Source of the DNA: Branchiibius cervicis
GTDB taxonomy: Bacteria; Actinomycetota; Actinomycetes; Actinomycetales; Dermatophilaceae
Reading direction: 5' to 3'
DNA length: 64,000 nt
NCBI RefSeq assembly: GCF_042661605.1
Contig: NZ_JBHSWJ010000002.1
Span: 248,001 to 312,000, forward strand
Below the pieces are notes generated by a model, which saw only the letters and a program-made list of their open reading frames with translations, had not been told where the DNA came from and ran no database searches. The position numbers were made by a program, and so were the translations under genes. This document shows positions 26,170-34,748 of this stretch, piece after piece; the first letter of the stretch is position 1; each line of letters starts with the position of its first letter.

Positions 26170-27016
26170 GGCGGTCCTTTCCTGCAGGGGTCGGGTGCGA
26201 GTGGCCGTGGCCATGACCGTGGCCATGACCGTGGCCCGCCACGTCGTCGTGGGAGTGGGCGTAACCGTGCTCGTGGTCGGCGCCGAGAGCGGCCGCAATG
26301 CCGTCGTCGCCGTGCCGGTGGGCGTGGTGAGCCGCCATGACGCGCTCGGCGATGACGCGTCGAACGGCGTTGTCGCGCATCAGCGGACCGCACCAGGTCA
26401 TCGCATGCCCATCCGCGGCGGGCAACTCCGTCGCTGCCGCGAATCCGGCCGGCGCGACTCCACTGACGGTGTGACCAAGGCGCGAAAGCCGGTCGGCGAT
26501 GTCGCCCAGCGTGTCACGGCCCGGTCGCAGCAGGGCCACCGTCACCTCCGGGACGCTGGAGTCGGCGCGCACCAGATGGGCCGCCCGGTGCAACTCGGCA
26601 TCGTTGAAGTTGTCGCTGGCATCGGCCGCGATCACCAGGGCGGCACCCGGGCGCTGGCGCTGCAACCGGATGCCGGCACCACGCAGGAGGGCGATGAGGT
26701 GGTCGGTGGTCCCGAACTGCGGTGCGAGGAGAATCCGACCGGTACGCCGTTCGCGGATCCAGTGCAGTGCCTTGGCGGTCTCGGCGACCAGGACCGGGTC
26801 GCGGCCGAAGGTCATCGGCAGCACGGTCACGGATTCGCCTGCGTCCAGGGCGGACTCGACGCTCTGGGTCAATCCACGACCGGTGCCGGCGGCGACCATT
26901 GAGCGGTCCGCCGTGATCAAGGAGGCCAGATCGGCGCCGTCGCGGCTTTCGTGACCGCCGACGAGGACGATCCGCTCAGCGGGTTCGCCCACCCGATCAG
27001 CCGGCGACCGGGTCAT
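26144..27016 (-). CDS. CbiX/sirohydrochlorin-chelatase-like protein with His-rich tail, within the urease operon
   Basis: A 290-residue protein between ureA and ureB. The first 225 residues resemble the CbiX/SirB/CfbA chelatase fold: IVLVGGHESRDGADL near the N-terminus matches the GHGSRD metal-ligand motif, and a second half-module follows. The second conserved histidine of small CbiX proteins appears absent (FGRDP at the matching place). The last 64 residues hold 16 histidines, including six consecutive GH pairs followed by SH, like the nickel-storing tails of some UreE and HypB proteins. ureE is absent from the operon. The gene overlaps both ureA (20 bp) and ureB (26 bp). I infer a nickel chaperone or insertase for urease; a cobalamin/siroheme role is less likely, as no such genes are near. 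Confidence 0.8.
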   Translation of the reverse strand: MTRSPADRVGEPAERIVLVGGHESRDGADLASLITADRSMVAAGTGRGLTQSVESALDAGESVTVLPMTFGRDPVLVAETAKALHWIRERRTGRILLAPQFGTTDHLIALLRGAGIRLQRQRPGAALVIAADASDNFNDAELHRAAHLVRADSSVPEVTVALLRPGRDTLGDIADRLSRLGHTVSGVAPAGFAAATELPAADGHAMTWCGPLMRDNAVRRVIAERVMAAHHAHRHGDDGIAAALGADHEHGYAHSHDDVAGHGHGHGHGHGHSHPTPAGKDRHGLSQTAV

Positions 27017-27302
27017 GGCACGAGACGAGTTTGGTGCCGTCGGGGAAGGTGGCCTCGATCTGCAGCAACGTGATGCGCTCGCGGACTCCGTCCATGCACT
27101 GCTCAGCGGTGACGACGGTCTTGCCCAGTTCCATGCACTGGGCGACCGTCTTGCCGTCACGGGCACCCTCGAGCACGGCCTCGGAGATCAGGGCCTGGGC
27201 CTCGCTGACGTTGAGTTTGGTACCCCGATCGCGGCGGCGCCGGGCGAGTTCGGCCACTTGGTAGATGTAGAGCTTGTCGATTTCCCGTGGGCTGAGATCC
27301 AT
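26997..27302 (-). CDS. ureA: urease gamma subunit UreA
   Basis: A 101-residue structural subunit starting MDLSPREIDKLYIYQVAELA, with LNVSEAQALISE and the conserved ending FPDGTKLV. It is the first gene of the urease operon. The 139-bp spacer to the divergent Nudix gene should hold the operon promoter, but I see no clear operator in it. Confidence 0.97.
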   Translation of the reverse strand: MDLSPREIDKLYIYQVAELARRRRDRGTKLNVSEAQALISEAVLEGARDGKTVAQCMELGKTVVTAEQCMDGVRERITLLQIEATFPDGTKLVSCHDPVAG

Positions 27303-27441
27303 TGCTGCTACCCCATGCTCGTGGTCGCGGATGACGTCTGCGGACGGTTCGTTGGGATGACTCTAGCGCCGTCGCGCGGGTGAGGAGCCGCTTGTCTGTC
27401 AGTCGCGGCAGGCTGCCTAGACTCGGGCCGGAGGCGACACG

Positions 27442-28095
27442 ATGAACGAACACGCGGCGGCCGAGCCGATTCCCGGCTGGCTCGACCGGCTGGCTGCCAA
27501 TGCCCACGCCGTGGGTACGCCGTGGGCTGAGTCGGTCAGCGACCGCGCCCGCCGCTCGGCGGTGTTGCTGCTCTTCGGGCCCGGTGAGCGGGGCAGCGAC
27601 ATCGTCCTGACCCAGCGCTCCGACACGTTGCGCAACCACGCTGGACAGGTGGCGTTGCCCGGCGGCACCATCGATCCCACGGACGCGGACGCCACCGCGG
27701 CGGCCCTGCGCGAGGCACACGAGGAGGTCGGGCTGGAGCCAGCCACAGTCGAGGTCCTGGCCAGTATCGAGCCCATGCCGCTGAGTGTCACCGGGTTCGC
27801 CGTACAACCGGTGGTGGCGTGGTGGCGCTCGCCGCACCCGATCGGCGTACTCGATCCGGCCGAAGTCGCCCGGGTGGGCCGGGTGCCCGTCGACGACCTG
27901 ACCGACCCGGCCAACCGCTTCACGGCGGTGCATCCCACCCGCGATTTCGCCGCACCGGCGTTCGACGTCGACGGGTTCTACATCTGGGGATTCACGGCAG
28001 TCCTGCTGGACACCGTGCTGGATGCGGCGGGCCTGACCCGGCCCTGGGATCGGGCAGACCGGCGGGTGGTGCCGGAGCGGTTCTGGACCCGTTAG
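27442..28095 (+). CDS. Nudix hydrolase, CoA-diphosphatase type (Rv3672c orthologue)
   Basis: A 217-residue Nudix enzyme. LRNHAGQVALPGGTIDPTDAD precedes the Nudix box REAHEEVGL, and the combination RxHxGQVxxPGG is the mark of coenzyme A diphosphatases (NudL/PCD1 type). It would split CoA or its derivatives to phosphopantetheine and 3',5'-ADP. In mycobacteria its counterpart lies close to nth and crp; here the urease operon is inserted between them. Confidence 0.88.
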   Translation: MNEHAAAEPIPGWLDRLAANAHAVGTPWAESVSDRARRSAVLLLFGPGERGSDIVLTQRSDTLRNHAGQVALPGGTIDPTDADATAAALREAHEEVGLEPATVEVLASIEPMPLSVTGFAVQPVVAWWRSPHPIGVLDPAEVARVGRVPVDDLTDPANRFTAVHPTRDFAAPAFDVDGFYIWGFTAVLLDTVLDAAGLTRPWDRADRRVVPERFWTR

Positions 28096-28489
28096 TTGTT
28101 GCTGGGCTTGGCCGCGACCTTCAGGTCGGCGACCGTTTCCTGCGCATTGCTGATGGCCTTGACCGGCTTGCCCTGGATGCGCTTGAGGTGCTTCACGCCG
28201 ATCAACGCGGTGATGCCGGCGACGACGAAGAGCACGAGGGCGACGATCAGGATGCTCAGCCAGCTCGGCAGGCCTGCTGCGTGGATGCCGGATGCGATGG
28301 CCGACAGCAGGAAGCCCAGACCGTAGAGCGCGGCTCCGGCCGCGACAACCAGGAAGACCGCCCCCTGCCGCCCTTGGTGATGTCGCCCTTGATCTCCAGC
28401 TTGGCCAGGGCGATCTCGTTGTGGACGATCGAGGACAGATCCGTGGTCACGTCGGACACCATCTGCCCGATCGAGCGCTGGTCGGCCAT
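28092..28489 (-). CDS. holin-superfamily (DUF1469-like) membrane protein, one frameshift
   Basis: A protein of about 132 residues starting MADQRSIGQMVSDVTTDLSS, then an amphipathic helix with IALAKLEIKGDITKGG, and two hydrophobic segments (LVVAAGAALYGLGFLLSAIA and LSILIVALVLFVVAGITAL). This is the layout of the actinobacterial phage-holin-like family (Rv3669 type), whose role is not known. The frame changes near 28367; GGCGGCAG would have to be GGCGGGCAG. ATG 28489 lies 6 nt after a perfect AGGAGG. Its stop overlaps the stop of the Nudix gene. Confidence 0.8.
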
Positions 28490-28586
28490 TCTCATCCTCC
28501 TGCGGACGTTCTCGCGGTTGGGTCCCGCGGCGTGAGCTGCCGCGGGCGCGTGCTCACTGTATCGGTGTGCTCTGCCCCGGACGGGT

Positions 28587-29804
28587 TCACGTACTCAGTT
28601 TGATCCGCCGGCTGCGGTGGCCGAGCACGATCGAGGCGGACCCGGCCGACAGCAGCGATCCGATCAGGATGGCGATCTTGACGTGCTCGTCCTTGGCTGA
28701 TCCCGGTCCGAAAGCAAGCTCCCCGATCAGCAGCGACACCGTGAATCCCACACCGGCCAGCAAGCCCAAACCGATCATGTCGACCCAGGTGATCTCCTCG
28801 TCGAGTTCGGCCCGGGTCAGCTTGGCCATCAGCCAGGTGGCCAGGTTGATGCCGACGACCTTGCCCAGGGCGAGACCCACGATCACGCCGATGGTGACCG
28901 GATCGCGCAACGCCTGATCCATGCCGCCACCGACCACCGTGACCCCGGCAGCGAAGAAGGCGAAGACCGGGACACAGAAGCCGGCCGACACCGGGCGGAT
29001 CCGGTGGTCGAGGGCGCCCACCTTCGATGACGGGATGGACAGCCCCAACAGCACGCCGGCGATCGTGGCGTGCACCCCGCTGGCGTGGACGCAGGTCCAG
29101 GCGCCGATCGCCAGCGGGATCATCGCCCACCACCACATCCGGCCCGTGTTCGCTAGGAAGGCGAAGACGGCAATGCAGGCCAGACCGGCCGCCAGCCAGC
29201 CGAAGGAGATGCCGCCGGAGAAGAAGATGGCGATGACGATGATGGCGATGAGGTCATCGACGACCGCGAGGGTCAACAGGAAAGTGCGCAGTCCGTCCGG
29301 AAGTGCACTGCCGACCACGGCGAGGACCGCGAGCGCGAAGGCGATGTCGGTGGCGATCGGGACGGCCCACCCGTGCGGTTCCCCGTCGGCGGACAGGCTC
29401 TGGACGACCAGGTAGAAGAGGGCGGGGAAGATCATTCCGCTGATGGCCGCCACGATCGGGATGGCGGCCCGGGCCGGGTCGCGCAGCGACCCGCGCACCA
29501 ATTCGTGTTTCAGTTCCAGCCCGACGACGAAGAAGAAGACCGCGAGCAAACCGTCGGCCGCCCAGGTCGCCAGGTTCAGATGCAGGTGTAGGGCGTCCGG
29601 TCCGATCTGGATGTCGGACAGATGCGTGTACGACGAGCGCCAGGGGGAGTTGGCCCAGATCAGGGCGACCGCGGTGGCGGCGAGCAGGAACAGGCCTCCG
29701 GTGGTCTCCTGGCGCAGCAGGTCGCTGAGGCGAAGGTTCTCCTCCGGGTCGTCGCTGCGGGAGAACAACCGGCGGATCACTCCCGGCTGGCCGTCACCGG
29801 ACAT
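28587..29804 (-). CDS. nhaA: Na+/H+ antiporter NhaA
   Basis: A 405-residue antiporter with about 11 membrane segments. Family motifs: FFFVVGLELKHELVRG, VPIATDIAFALAVLA (the paired helix with the TD motif) and LAVVDDLIAIIVIA, which holds the two adjacent aspartates that bind sodium or protons, plus GVGFTVSLLI near the end. It exports Na+ in exchange for H+ and helps pH balance. It overlaps the upstream TetR gene by 11 bp and may be regulated with it. Confidence 0.96.
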   Translation of the reverse strand: MSGDGQPGVIRRLFSRSDDPEENLRLSDLLRQETTGGLFLLAATAVALIWANSPWRSSYTHLSDIQIGPDALHLHLNLATWAADGLLAVFFFVVGLELKHELVRGSLRDPARAAIPIVAAISGMIFPALFYLVVQSLSADGEPHGWAVPIATDIAFALAVLAVVGSALPDGLRTFLLTLAVVDDLIAIIVIAIFFSGGISFGWLAAGLACIAVFAFLANTGRMWWWAMIPLAIGAWTCVHASGVHATIAGVLLGLSIPSSKVGALDHRIRPVSAGFCVPVFAFFAAGVTVVGGGMDQALRDPVTIGVIVGLALGKVVGINLATWLMAKLTRAELDEEITWVDMIGLGLLAGVGFTVSLLIGELAFGPGSAKDEHVKIAILIGSLLSAGSASIVLGHRSRRIKLST

Positions 29805-30489
29805 CGGGGAATCCCACCAGCAGGGCCGCCGTGACGAAGGTGTGTTTCAGGGCTTCATCTCCCGGGTCGAAGGTGTTGGCGAGCTGACCGAACAGGTCGA
29901 ATGAGATGACGCCGTTGATCATCCCCCACGCCATCAGGCAGCGCAGGATGGCGGCGTCGGGCAGATCGGTGTCCAGGGCGCCCCGGACCGCGGTGGCCTG
30001 CGCCGACAGGCGCCGGGGGATCGGCGGTGTCGGTAACGGCGCGTCGAGCCCGCCCTGGTGGTGCTGCTCGGTCGCCAGGGCCACCAGTACGGCGGGCACC
30101 CGGACGCCGGGTTGGACGGTGCTCTGCGGGGCCTGGTAGCCGGGCACGGGTGACCCGAACAGCAGCGCCCATTCATGCGGATGGGAGTGTGCCCATTCCC
30201 CGATAGCGGTCGCTGTGCGGACGAACCGCCGGCCCGGGGTCGATCGCGACCGGGCTGCCGCTTCGGCCTGCTCACCGAGCCGGTCGTACGCCTGGATGAT
30301 CAGCGCCGTTAGCAACTCGTCGCGGCTGGCGACGTAGCGGTACATCGCCGAGGAGACCATGCCGAGGTCACGCGCGATCGCCCGCACCGACAGGTCGGCG
30401 GCTCCGCGCTCGGCCAGTTGATCGCGACCCAGCTCCAGAATCTGCGCCATGGTCTGCGCTCGTGCCTTGGCTCGTACCCCTGCGCTCAC
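29794..30489 (-). CDS. TetR-family regulator
   Basis: A 231-residue repressor with an N-terminal helix-turn-helix of the TetR type (LSVRAIARDLGMVSSAMYRYV, residues about 32-52) and an all-helical C-terminal domain of the WHG/TetR_C_13 sort. GTG 30489 is the start. It is divergent from an oxidoreductase gene, and two inverted copies of a likely operator lie between them (30538-30605). It probably controls itself, nhaA behind it and the divergent gene. The ligand is unknown. Confidence 0.9.
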   Translation of the reverse strand: MSAGVRAKARAQTMAQILELGRDQLAERGAADLSVRAIARDLGMVSSAMYRYVASRDELLTALIIQAYDRLGEQAEAAARSRSTPGRRFVRTATAIGEWAHSHPHEWALLFGSPVPGYQAPQSTVQPGVRVPAVLVALATEQHHQGGLDAPLPTPPIPRRLSAQATAVRGALDTDLPDAAILRCLMAWGMINGVISFDLFGQLANTFDPGDEALKHTFVTAALLVGFPDVR

Positions 30490-30537
30490 CGCTCCATTGT
30501 CTCAGACGGCATTTCCTGCGAGATCACCAGTCACAAA

Positions 30538-30605
30538 TGTGAGCAGCGCTCTTGTTTTTGGCGAAGGGCGATGTTCTACTGAAGAAATAGAGAGCAGTGC
30601 TCACA
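30538..30605. promoter_or_regulatory. paired TetR-type operators
   Basis: Two copies of TGTGAGCAnnGCTCT lie in opposite orientation at 30538-30552 and 30591-30605, their centres 53 bp (about five helical turns) apart. Each contains the near-palindrome GAGC-n3-GCTC. The second copy ends 13 bp before the oxidoreductase start and the first lies about 50 bp upstream of the TetR start, so each gene has one site near its promoter. Confidence 0.65.
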
Positions 30606-30618
30606 AAGGGAGGGTGGC

Positions 30619-31074
30619 ATGACGTCCACGGTGATCGAACAGAATGGTTTCGAACGACTCTTCAACCGGTTGATGAGCTGGTTGGCGAGGCACGGTCTTG
30701 GGCCGATGGGCATGCAGCAGTTGATCGTTCGTGGCCGCAGCAGCGGCCAGGAGCGGACCGCTGCGGTCAACCCGCTGCCGCTGGACGGCGAGCTCTACCT
30801 GGTGGCGGCTCGCGGTGAGACCCAGTGGGTGCGCAACGCACGGGCGGTCGGCACCGTGGTGCTGCGCAAGCGGAGTCGGCGATCGGCGTACGTCATCGAG
30901 CAGGTGTACGGCGACGATGCCGTGCCGGTGCTGCGGGCCTATCTGAAGAAATGGGGCTTCGAGGTGAAGTCGTTCTTCGATGGTGTCGGACCGGACGCGT
31001 CGGTTGCCGAGCTGGCAGCGGCGGCCAAGGCGCACCCGGTCTTCCGCCTCACGCCAGCCGACCTCCCTCAGTGA
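30619..31074 (+). CDS. deazaflavin (F420)-dependent nitroreductase-family protein
   Basis: A 151-residue protein of the DUF385/DDN family, whose members reduce substrates with F420H2 or bind related cofactors. Marks are the RGRSSGQERTAAVNPL segment (usual form GRxSGxxRxxPL) and LYLVAARGETQWVRNARA (usual GxxPxWYxNLxA). Here Glu-Thr-Gln replaces the usual residues before W, so cofactor preference is open. It starts at ATG 30619 and is the only gene divergent from the TetR regulator, which makes it the likely target, perhaps a detoxifying reductase. Confidence 0.82.
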   Translation: MTSTVIEQNGFERLFNRLMSWLARHGLGPMGMQQLIVRGRSSGQERTAAVNPLPLDGELYLVAARGETQWVRNARAVGTVVLRKRSRRSAYVIEQVYGDDAVPVLRAYLKKWGFEVKSFFDGVGPDASVAELAAAAKAHPVFRLTPADLPQ

Positions 31075-31133
31075 CTTGTGGAACGGGATTCACCCACATC
31101 TGCGTGTCTGGGGTGAATCCCGTTCCACAAGTC
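31073..31133. terminator. 23-bp perfect hairpin between convergent genes
   Basis: Arms 31073-31095 (starting GACTTGTGGAACGGG) and 31111-31133 (ending CCCGTTCCACAAGTC) are exact reverse complements over 23 bp, with a 15-nt loop. The arm begins inside the TGA of the oxidoreductase gene and ends 17 bp before the stop of acs, so it serves as a two-way terminator. Confidence 0.75.
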
Positions 31134-31149
31134 GGGTGGGGGCGGCGGA

Positions 31150-33119
31150 TCAGCTGCTGCTGGACAGCCCGCTCTTGATCAGATCCATCACCGAGGAGTC
31201 CGCCAGCGTCGTGACGTCGCCGACCTCGCGGTTCTCGGCCACGTCGCGCAACAGGCGACGCATGATCTTGCCCGAGCGGGTCTTCGGCAGCTCCGCGACG
31301 ACCATGATCTGCCGGGGTTTGGCGATCGGGCCGATCTCCTTGGCGACGTGGTTGCGCAACTCGCTGACCAGGTCACCGCCCTCACCGGGCTCGTCAGCCT
31401 CTTGGACCGCGTCGCCGCGCAGGATCACGAACGCACAGACCGCCTGACCAGTCGTGTCGTCAGTGGCACCGACGACCGCCGCCTCGGCGACCTTCGGGTG
31501 CGAGACCAGCGCGGACTCGATCTCGGTGGTCGAGAGGCGGTGGCCGGAAACGTTCATGACGTCGTCGACCCGGCCGAGCACCCAGATGTTGCCGTCCTCG
31601 TCCTTCTTGGCACCGTCGCCGGCGAAATAGACTCCGGGGAAGCGCGCCCAATAGGTGTCCTTGAACCGCTGCAGATCACCCCACACCCCGCGCAGCATCG
31701 CCGGCCACGGCTTGTCCACGATGAGGTAGCCGCCGGAGCCGTTGGGCACCGAATTGCCTGCGTCGTCAACGACGTCCACGCTGATACCGGGCACGGCGAT
31801 CTGGGCTGAGCCGGGGCGCAGCGAGGTGACGCCGGGCAGGGCGGAGATCATGATCGCGCCGGTCTCCGTCTGCCACCACGTGTCGACGATCGGAGCCTTC
31901 CCGGCGCCGATGACGTCGTGATACCAGATCCACGCCTCGGGGTTGATCGGCTCACCGACCGACCCCAGGACCCGGATAGAGGACAGGTCGTACTTCTCCG
32001 GGATCTCCTTGCCCCACTTCATGCAGGTGCGGATCGCCGTCGGTGCCGTGTAGAAGATCGACACCTTGAACTGCTCGATGATCTCCCACCACCGGCCCTT
32101 GTGCGGGCTGTCCGGGGTGCCCTCGTAGAGCACCTGCGTCGCACCGTTGGCCAGCGGTCCGTAGACCATGTAGGAGTGGCCGGTAATCCAGCCGACGTCG
32201 GCGGTGCACCAGTACACGTCGGACTCCGGGTGCACGTCGTGCACGACCGAGTTGGTGTAAGCGGCTTGCACCAGGTAGCCGCCGGTCGTGTGCAGGATGC
32301 CCTTGGGCTTGCCGGTGGTGCCGGAGGTGTAGAGCAGGAAGAGCGGGTGTTCGGAATCGACTGGCACCGGGGGCATTCGGGGTCGGCGGCCTTGAGGGCG
32401 TCGTGCCACCACACGTCCTTCTCGCCCCAGGCGACGTCCTGGCCGGTACGTCGCACCACGAGTACGTGCTCGACCGGGCTGTCGCCGGTGACCGCCTCGT
32501 CCACGGCGGGTTTGAGGGCCGAGGGCTTGCCGCGGCGGTAACCGCCGTCCGCGGTGATGACGACCTTGGCGTCGGCGTCGGAGATCCGCGAGCGCAGCGC
32601 GTCGGCGGAGAAACCGCCGAAGACCACGGAGTGCGGGGCGCCGATGCGGGCGCAGGCCAGCAGTGCGACGACCGCTTCGGGGATCATCGGCAGATACACC
32701 GCGACGCGGTCGCCGGTCTGCACGCCCAGGTCCTTGAGCGCGTTGGCGGCCTTCTGCACGTCAGCCAGCAACTCGGCGTACGTGATGGAGCGGGTGTCCT
32801 GCTCGGGCTCGCCCACGAAGTGCAGCGCGACCCGGTCACCGTTGCCGGCCTCGACGTGCCGGTCGACACAGTTGTACGCCGCGTTCAGCTCACCGCCGAC
32901 GAACCACTTGGCCACGGGAGCCTCGGACCAGTCCAGGGTCTGTCCGAAGTCCTTGCTCCACGCCAGCCGGGTGCGGGCCTGCTCGGCCCAGAAGGCGTCG
33001 CGGTCGGCGTCGGCCTGGTCGTAGAGCGCCGCCGTGCCGTTGGCTTGTGCGGCGAAGGCGGGGTCGGGCGGGAAACTGCGGTCTTCGTGCAACAGGTTGG
33101 ACAGGGTCTCTTCGCTCAC
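31150..33119 (-). CDS. acs: acetyl-coenzyme A synthetase (one frameshift)
   Basis: An AMP-forming acetate activator of about 656 residues that makes acetyl-CoA from acetate, ATP and CoA. The N-terminal half has WSKDFGQTLDWSEAPVAKWF and VFGGFSADALRSRI; the second half has the ATP motif YTSGTTGKPKG, DTWWQTETG, and the catalytic lysine region PKTRSGKIMRRLLR that is acetylated in this family. The halves read in different frames joined near 32371, where a run of five C (minus strand) would have to be six. GTG 33119 follows AGGGAGAGG. It is the orthologue of Rv3667 by position. A CRP-like site lies upstream. Confidence 0.95.
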
Positions 33120-33173
33120 AATGGCCTCTCCCTTGGGGCGTGCGTACGGTGACAGAGTTCCTATCTCACCCAT

Positions 33174-33189
33174 TGTGCCGTTGCACACA
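33174..33189. promoter_or_regulatory. CRP-like half-site pair upstream of acs
   Basis: TGTGC-CGTTGC-ACACA has the arm spacing of the CRP site TGTGA-n6-TCACA and matches it at 8 of 10 arm positions. It lies 55 bp before the acs start. acs is a known CRP target in several bacteria, and crp is in this window. The match is imperfect and may be chance. Confidence 0.3.
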
Positions 33190-33225
33190 CGTTGCATGTG
33201 ACCCGGGCAACAGTTGGAGGCTTTC

Positions 33226-33876
33226 GTGGACGATCAGCGCCGCACGTTGAGCGCCGCAGAGGTGTCCGCCCTCAGCGTCGGCGAACGCCGGGAACTGCTG
33301 GCGATGATCCACGTCGCCAATGCGCGCGACCGCGGTGAGCAAGCCGGCCGGATGTCGCTGCAGGACGTGCTGTCGGTGGATGCTGCGACGATCAGCCGTC
33401 GTCGTCGCCGCGCCCTGGTGGTCACGGTGCTGGCGACCGTGTTGTTGATCCCGTGGACGTTCTACCTGGCGGTCCGGCTGCCCGAGGTGCATCTGTCGCG
33501 GGGGTGGGACGTCACGTGGGTCGGCTTCGACATCCTGCTGACCGTGTTCCTGGGGCTGACGGCGTTCTTCGCGTGGCGGCAACGTTTCCTGCTGGTCGTC
33601 AGCGCCAGCGGTGCGGGTGCATTGCTGATCGCGGACGCGTGGTTCGACGTCACAACCGCCGGCCGGTCCGACCGGCAATGGTCCACGCTGTCAGCGCTGC
33701 TGGTCGAGTTGCCGCTGGCCGCGTTCCTGCTGACCATCAGCGTGATGTTCACGATGCGGGTGGGCCGGGCGGTGCTGGCACTGCGCCGGGCGGCGGTCGA
33801 GTCGCTTCCGGCAGACGACAGCGAGCTCGACACGGTGATCGACACCCCCTTGCCGGAGGAGCGGGACGTCAGCTGA
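33226..33876 (+). CDS. conserved membrane protein with four predicted helices
   Basis: A 216-residue protein: a soluble N-terminus rich in Ala/Glu/Arg (about 1-62), then hydrophobic segments near 67-85 (ALVVTVLATVLLIPWTFYLA), 100-118, 122-140 and 158-182, and an acidic C-terminal tail. I recognise no family with certainty. GTG 33226 is preceded by GGAGG at the right distance. It is divergent from acs (106 bp) and its stop overlaps that of the Fic-like gene on the other strand. Confidence 0.8.
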   Translation: MDDQRRTLSAAEVSALSVGERRELLAMIHVANARDRGEQAGRMSLQDVLSVDAATISRRRRRALVVTVLATVLLIPWTFYLAVRLPEVHLSRGWDVTWVGFDILLTVFLGLTAFFAWRQRFLLVVSASGAGALLIADAWFDVTTAGRSDRQWSTLSALLVELPLAAFLLTISVMFTMRVGRAVLALRRAAVESLPADDSELDTVIDTPLPEERDVS

Positions 33877-34688
33877 GCCGGCCCGCCAGCACCGCATCGG
33901 CGATCCGGTTGCCTTCCGCCGCCGCGGCCACGACCGCCTCCGCGCTGTGGATCAGCCACAGGCGCACCCTCCGTGCCGCCTTGCGAGTACGCCGTGAGGG
34001 CACCCAGGTAGTCGGCGCTGCCCTTGGCGGCGTACCCGGCTTCGATTACCGCCACTCCGGTCGGGTCCAGGCCGCTGATGCGCAGATAGGCGCGGTGCGC
34101 GGCGCGGGCGACGAGGCCGTTGCCGCGAACGAAGGGTCGTGCCACCGCGATCTCCGCGTGCAGCAGGGCGCCGCCGATCGGTGCCGGAACGTTGCCGGCG
34201 GCCAGCAGGCTGAGGACGGATCGCAGTCGCTCCAGGGCCTCCGCGGCGGCGGGCGCTTCACCGAGGGTCGCGAGCTCGCTGCAGGTCTCGCCGTCCGCGC
34301 GAGGGCGGCCGAGGTCGTCCGGTCCGCTGACCGGTGCGGCCGCCGCGATCTGCAGGCGGACCAGGTCCTGCAGGAGCACGGCTCCCGTGCTTTCCTCGGT
34401 GGCCGCGGTGACCTGCACCGCGCCGCGCAGGGTCAGCTCCCACGGGTCCGGCTCCGGCGGCCAGTCCAGGGCGCCGCGCAGCAGATCGCGGACGGTGGTC
34501 CCATCGACCTCGACTCCCTCGAGCAACGCTGTGGCGCGGGCTCCGCGAACCCGTGATTCGGCGGCCGCTTCGGGGATCCGGCGGCGCAGCGCGGCATGCC
34601 ACCGCAACTGGGTGCAGGCCTCGCGAGCCCGGTCGGCAGCTTCGCGAACACCGTCGAGGGACAGCAGCGCGTCGAAGACCTCGGACAT
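33869..34688 (-). CDS. degenerate Fic-like protein (one apparent insertion)
   Basis: A protein of about 273 residues starting MSEVFDALLSLDGVREAADR. Near residue 200 it has ARPFVRGNGLVARAAHR, which matches the Fic active loop HPFxxGNGRxxR except that the catalytic histidine is replaced and the last part is changed. AMP transfer should therefore be lost or altered. Genes like this are found next to ssd in many actinomycetes, usually annotated only as 'oxidoreductase' or Fic-like. The end reads LWLIHSAEAVVAAAAEG...LAGRLS in another frame after about 33962, where GCGCCTG would have to be GCGCTG. The stop at 33869-33871 overlaps the convergent membrane-protein gene. Confidence 0.7.
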
Positions 34689-34748
34689 GCGCCGCACCTT
34701 ACTTGGCGGTCGGCCTGGGCTGGGAGTCGACGTACTCCGGCGAATCCC

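Noticed and set aside
24032..27302. ureE hidden in another frame of the urease operon
   Set aside because: All space between urease genes is filled or under 100 bp, and no frame shows UreE features other than the His-rich tail of the CbiX-like protein.
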